Source of the DNA: Candidatus Kapaibacterium sp.
Lineage (GTDB): Bacteria > Bacteroidota > Ignavibacteria > Kapaibacteriales > UBA2268
Length of the DNA: 6,756 nucleotides
Assembly (NCBI GenBank): GCA_028691175.1
Contig: JAQUZU010000101.1
Span: 1-6,756, forward strand
Direction: 5' to 3'
Both the position numbers and the translations under genes were made by a program. This document shows positions 6,284 through 6,756 of the stretch, piece after piece. How positions within the stretch are numbered: the stretch's first letter is position 1; every line of letters starts with the position of its first letter. Under the pieces are notes generated by a model. It made no database searches, was not told the DNA's origin, and saw only the letters and a list, made by a program, of their open reading frames with translations.

Positions 6284-6756
6284 TTAAAAACGAACTGTTA
6301 AATTTACAATTATTTCTGTCGGCTTAGAGTCGATTGTATATCGTGAATTTATGTCGTTGCCATACAGCGTGCGAAACTCGGTATATTTAGAAAAACGTGC
6401 AGCAGCATCAATACGCACACCCGGCGTTACGCTTACACCCGCACCGACCGCAATGACTTTTTTGTCTGCACCGGTAACGTCGTCGTCATAAGGCGAAGTG
6501 GTCGAGGTATAACTTGCTCGCAGGCTTACCGGAATTAGCGGAAAACTATATTCGGCACCAAATCCCCAAGTTACTTGTCCGACTAACTCGCTTATAATTA
6601 ATCGATTAACGGCATCAATATTCATTTGGGAAATAGTTTGATCTTCAGGGTCATTGCTAAATGAAGCGTCGCTGAATTCTACTTGCGAAGCGTCTGTGTA
6701 TTCAATTCCGGTCGTAAAAACGAGTCCGGCAGCATAAAATGATACTCCGGCATTAT
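6284..6756 (-). CDS. Outer-membrane beta-barrel protein, possibly OmpP1/FadL family (C-terminal part)
   Basis: The minus-strand frame is open from the right edge to the stop at 6284-6286. It gives the last 157 residues of a protein whose start lies outside the window; an internal ATG at 6625 is not the true start. The sequence alternates polar and hydrophobic residues in short amphipathic strands joined by Asp/Gly/Asn-rich turns, for example TWGFGAEYSFPLIPVSLRAS, then VIAVGAGVSV and VRIDAAARFSKY. It ends in NLTVRF with a terminal phenylalanine, the classic recognition signal for BAM-dependent insertion into the outer membrane. The GAEYSFP block followed by a final set of strands recalls OmpP1/FadL-type transporters of hydrophobic compounds, but the diagnostic N-terminus is missing. 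A barrel is well supported; the exact family is tentative. Its transcript would end at the shared hairpin at 6235-6255. Confidence 0.75.
   Translation of the reverse strand, partial: NAGVSFYAAGLVFTTGIEYTDASQVEFSDASFSNDPEDQTISQMNIDAVNRLIISELVGQVTWGFGAEYSFPLIPVSLRASYTSTTSPYDDDVTGADKKVIAVGAGVSVTPGVRIDAAARFSKYTEFRTLYGNDINSRYTIDSKPTEIIVNLTVRF

Overview
The window looks like ordinary chromosome from a member of the Bacteroidota or a close relative. Two promoters on the minus strand match the Bacteroidota -33/-7 pattern (TTG or TTTG, 20 nt, TAnnTTTG), start codons lack convincing Shine-Dalgarno sequences, and base composition is moderately AT-rich. The genus cannot be named from this sequence. No mobile element, CRISPR array or defence system was recognised.

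Left edge to 388: a tRNA-Val(GAC) gene on the minus strand, with its own promoter and an AT-rich hairpin behind it. Bases 1-135 hold no recognisable gene. Positions 389-2176, plus strand: three overlapping genes for a class III-type sirtuin deacylase, holo-ACP synthase (AcpS) and the haem-exporter membrane subunit CcmB. Positions 2173-3477, minus strand: a secreted TPR protein with an unassigned C-terminal domain. Its stop codon overlaps that of ccmB by 4 nt.

Positions 3608-6229, plus strand: three closely spaced genes for a SixA-type histidine phosphatase, an exported SagB/nitroreductase-type flavoprotein and an HpnE-type amine oxidase/desaturase. A strong hairpin at 6235-6255 separates this group from a convergent outer-membrane beta-barrel gene that runs off the right edge.

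The sirtuin-AcpS-CcmB run joins acyl/CoA-related and cytochrome c maturation functions through overlapping reading frames. The second run ends in a triterpenoid (squalene/hopanoid) enzyme, but its usual partners HpnC and HpnD are not in view. The points most worth a second look are a C in place of the near-universal U33 in the tRNA anticodon loop, the exported SagB-like flavoprotein within the hpnE run, the unassigned C-terminal domain of the TPR protein, and CcmB without CcmA or CcmC. I see no strong evidence for a wholly new multi-gene system.
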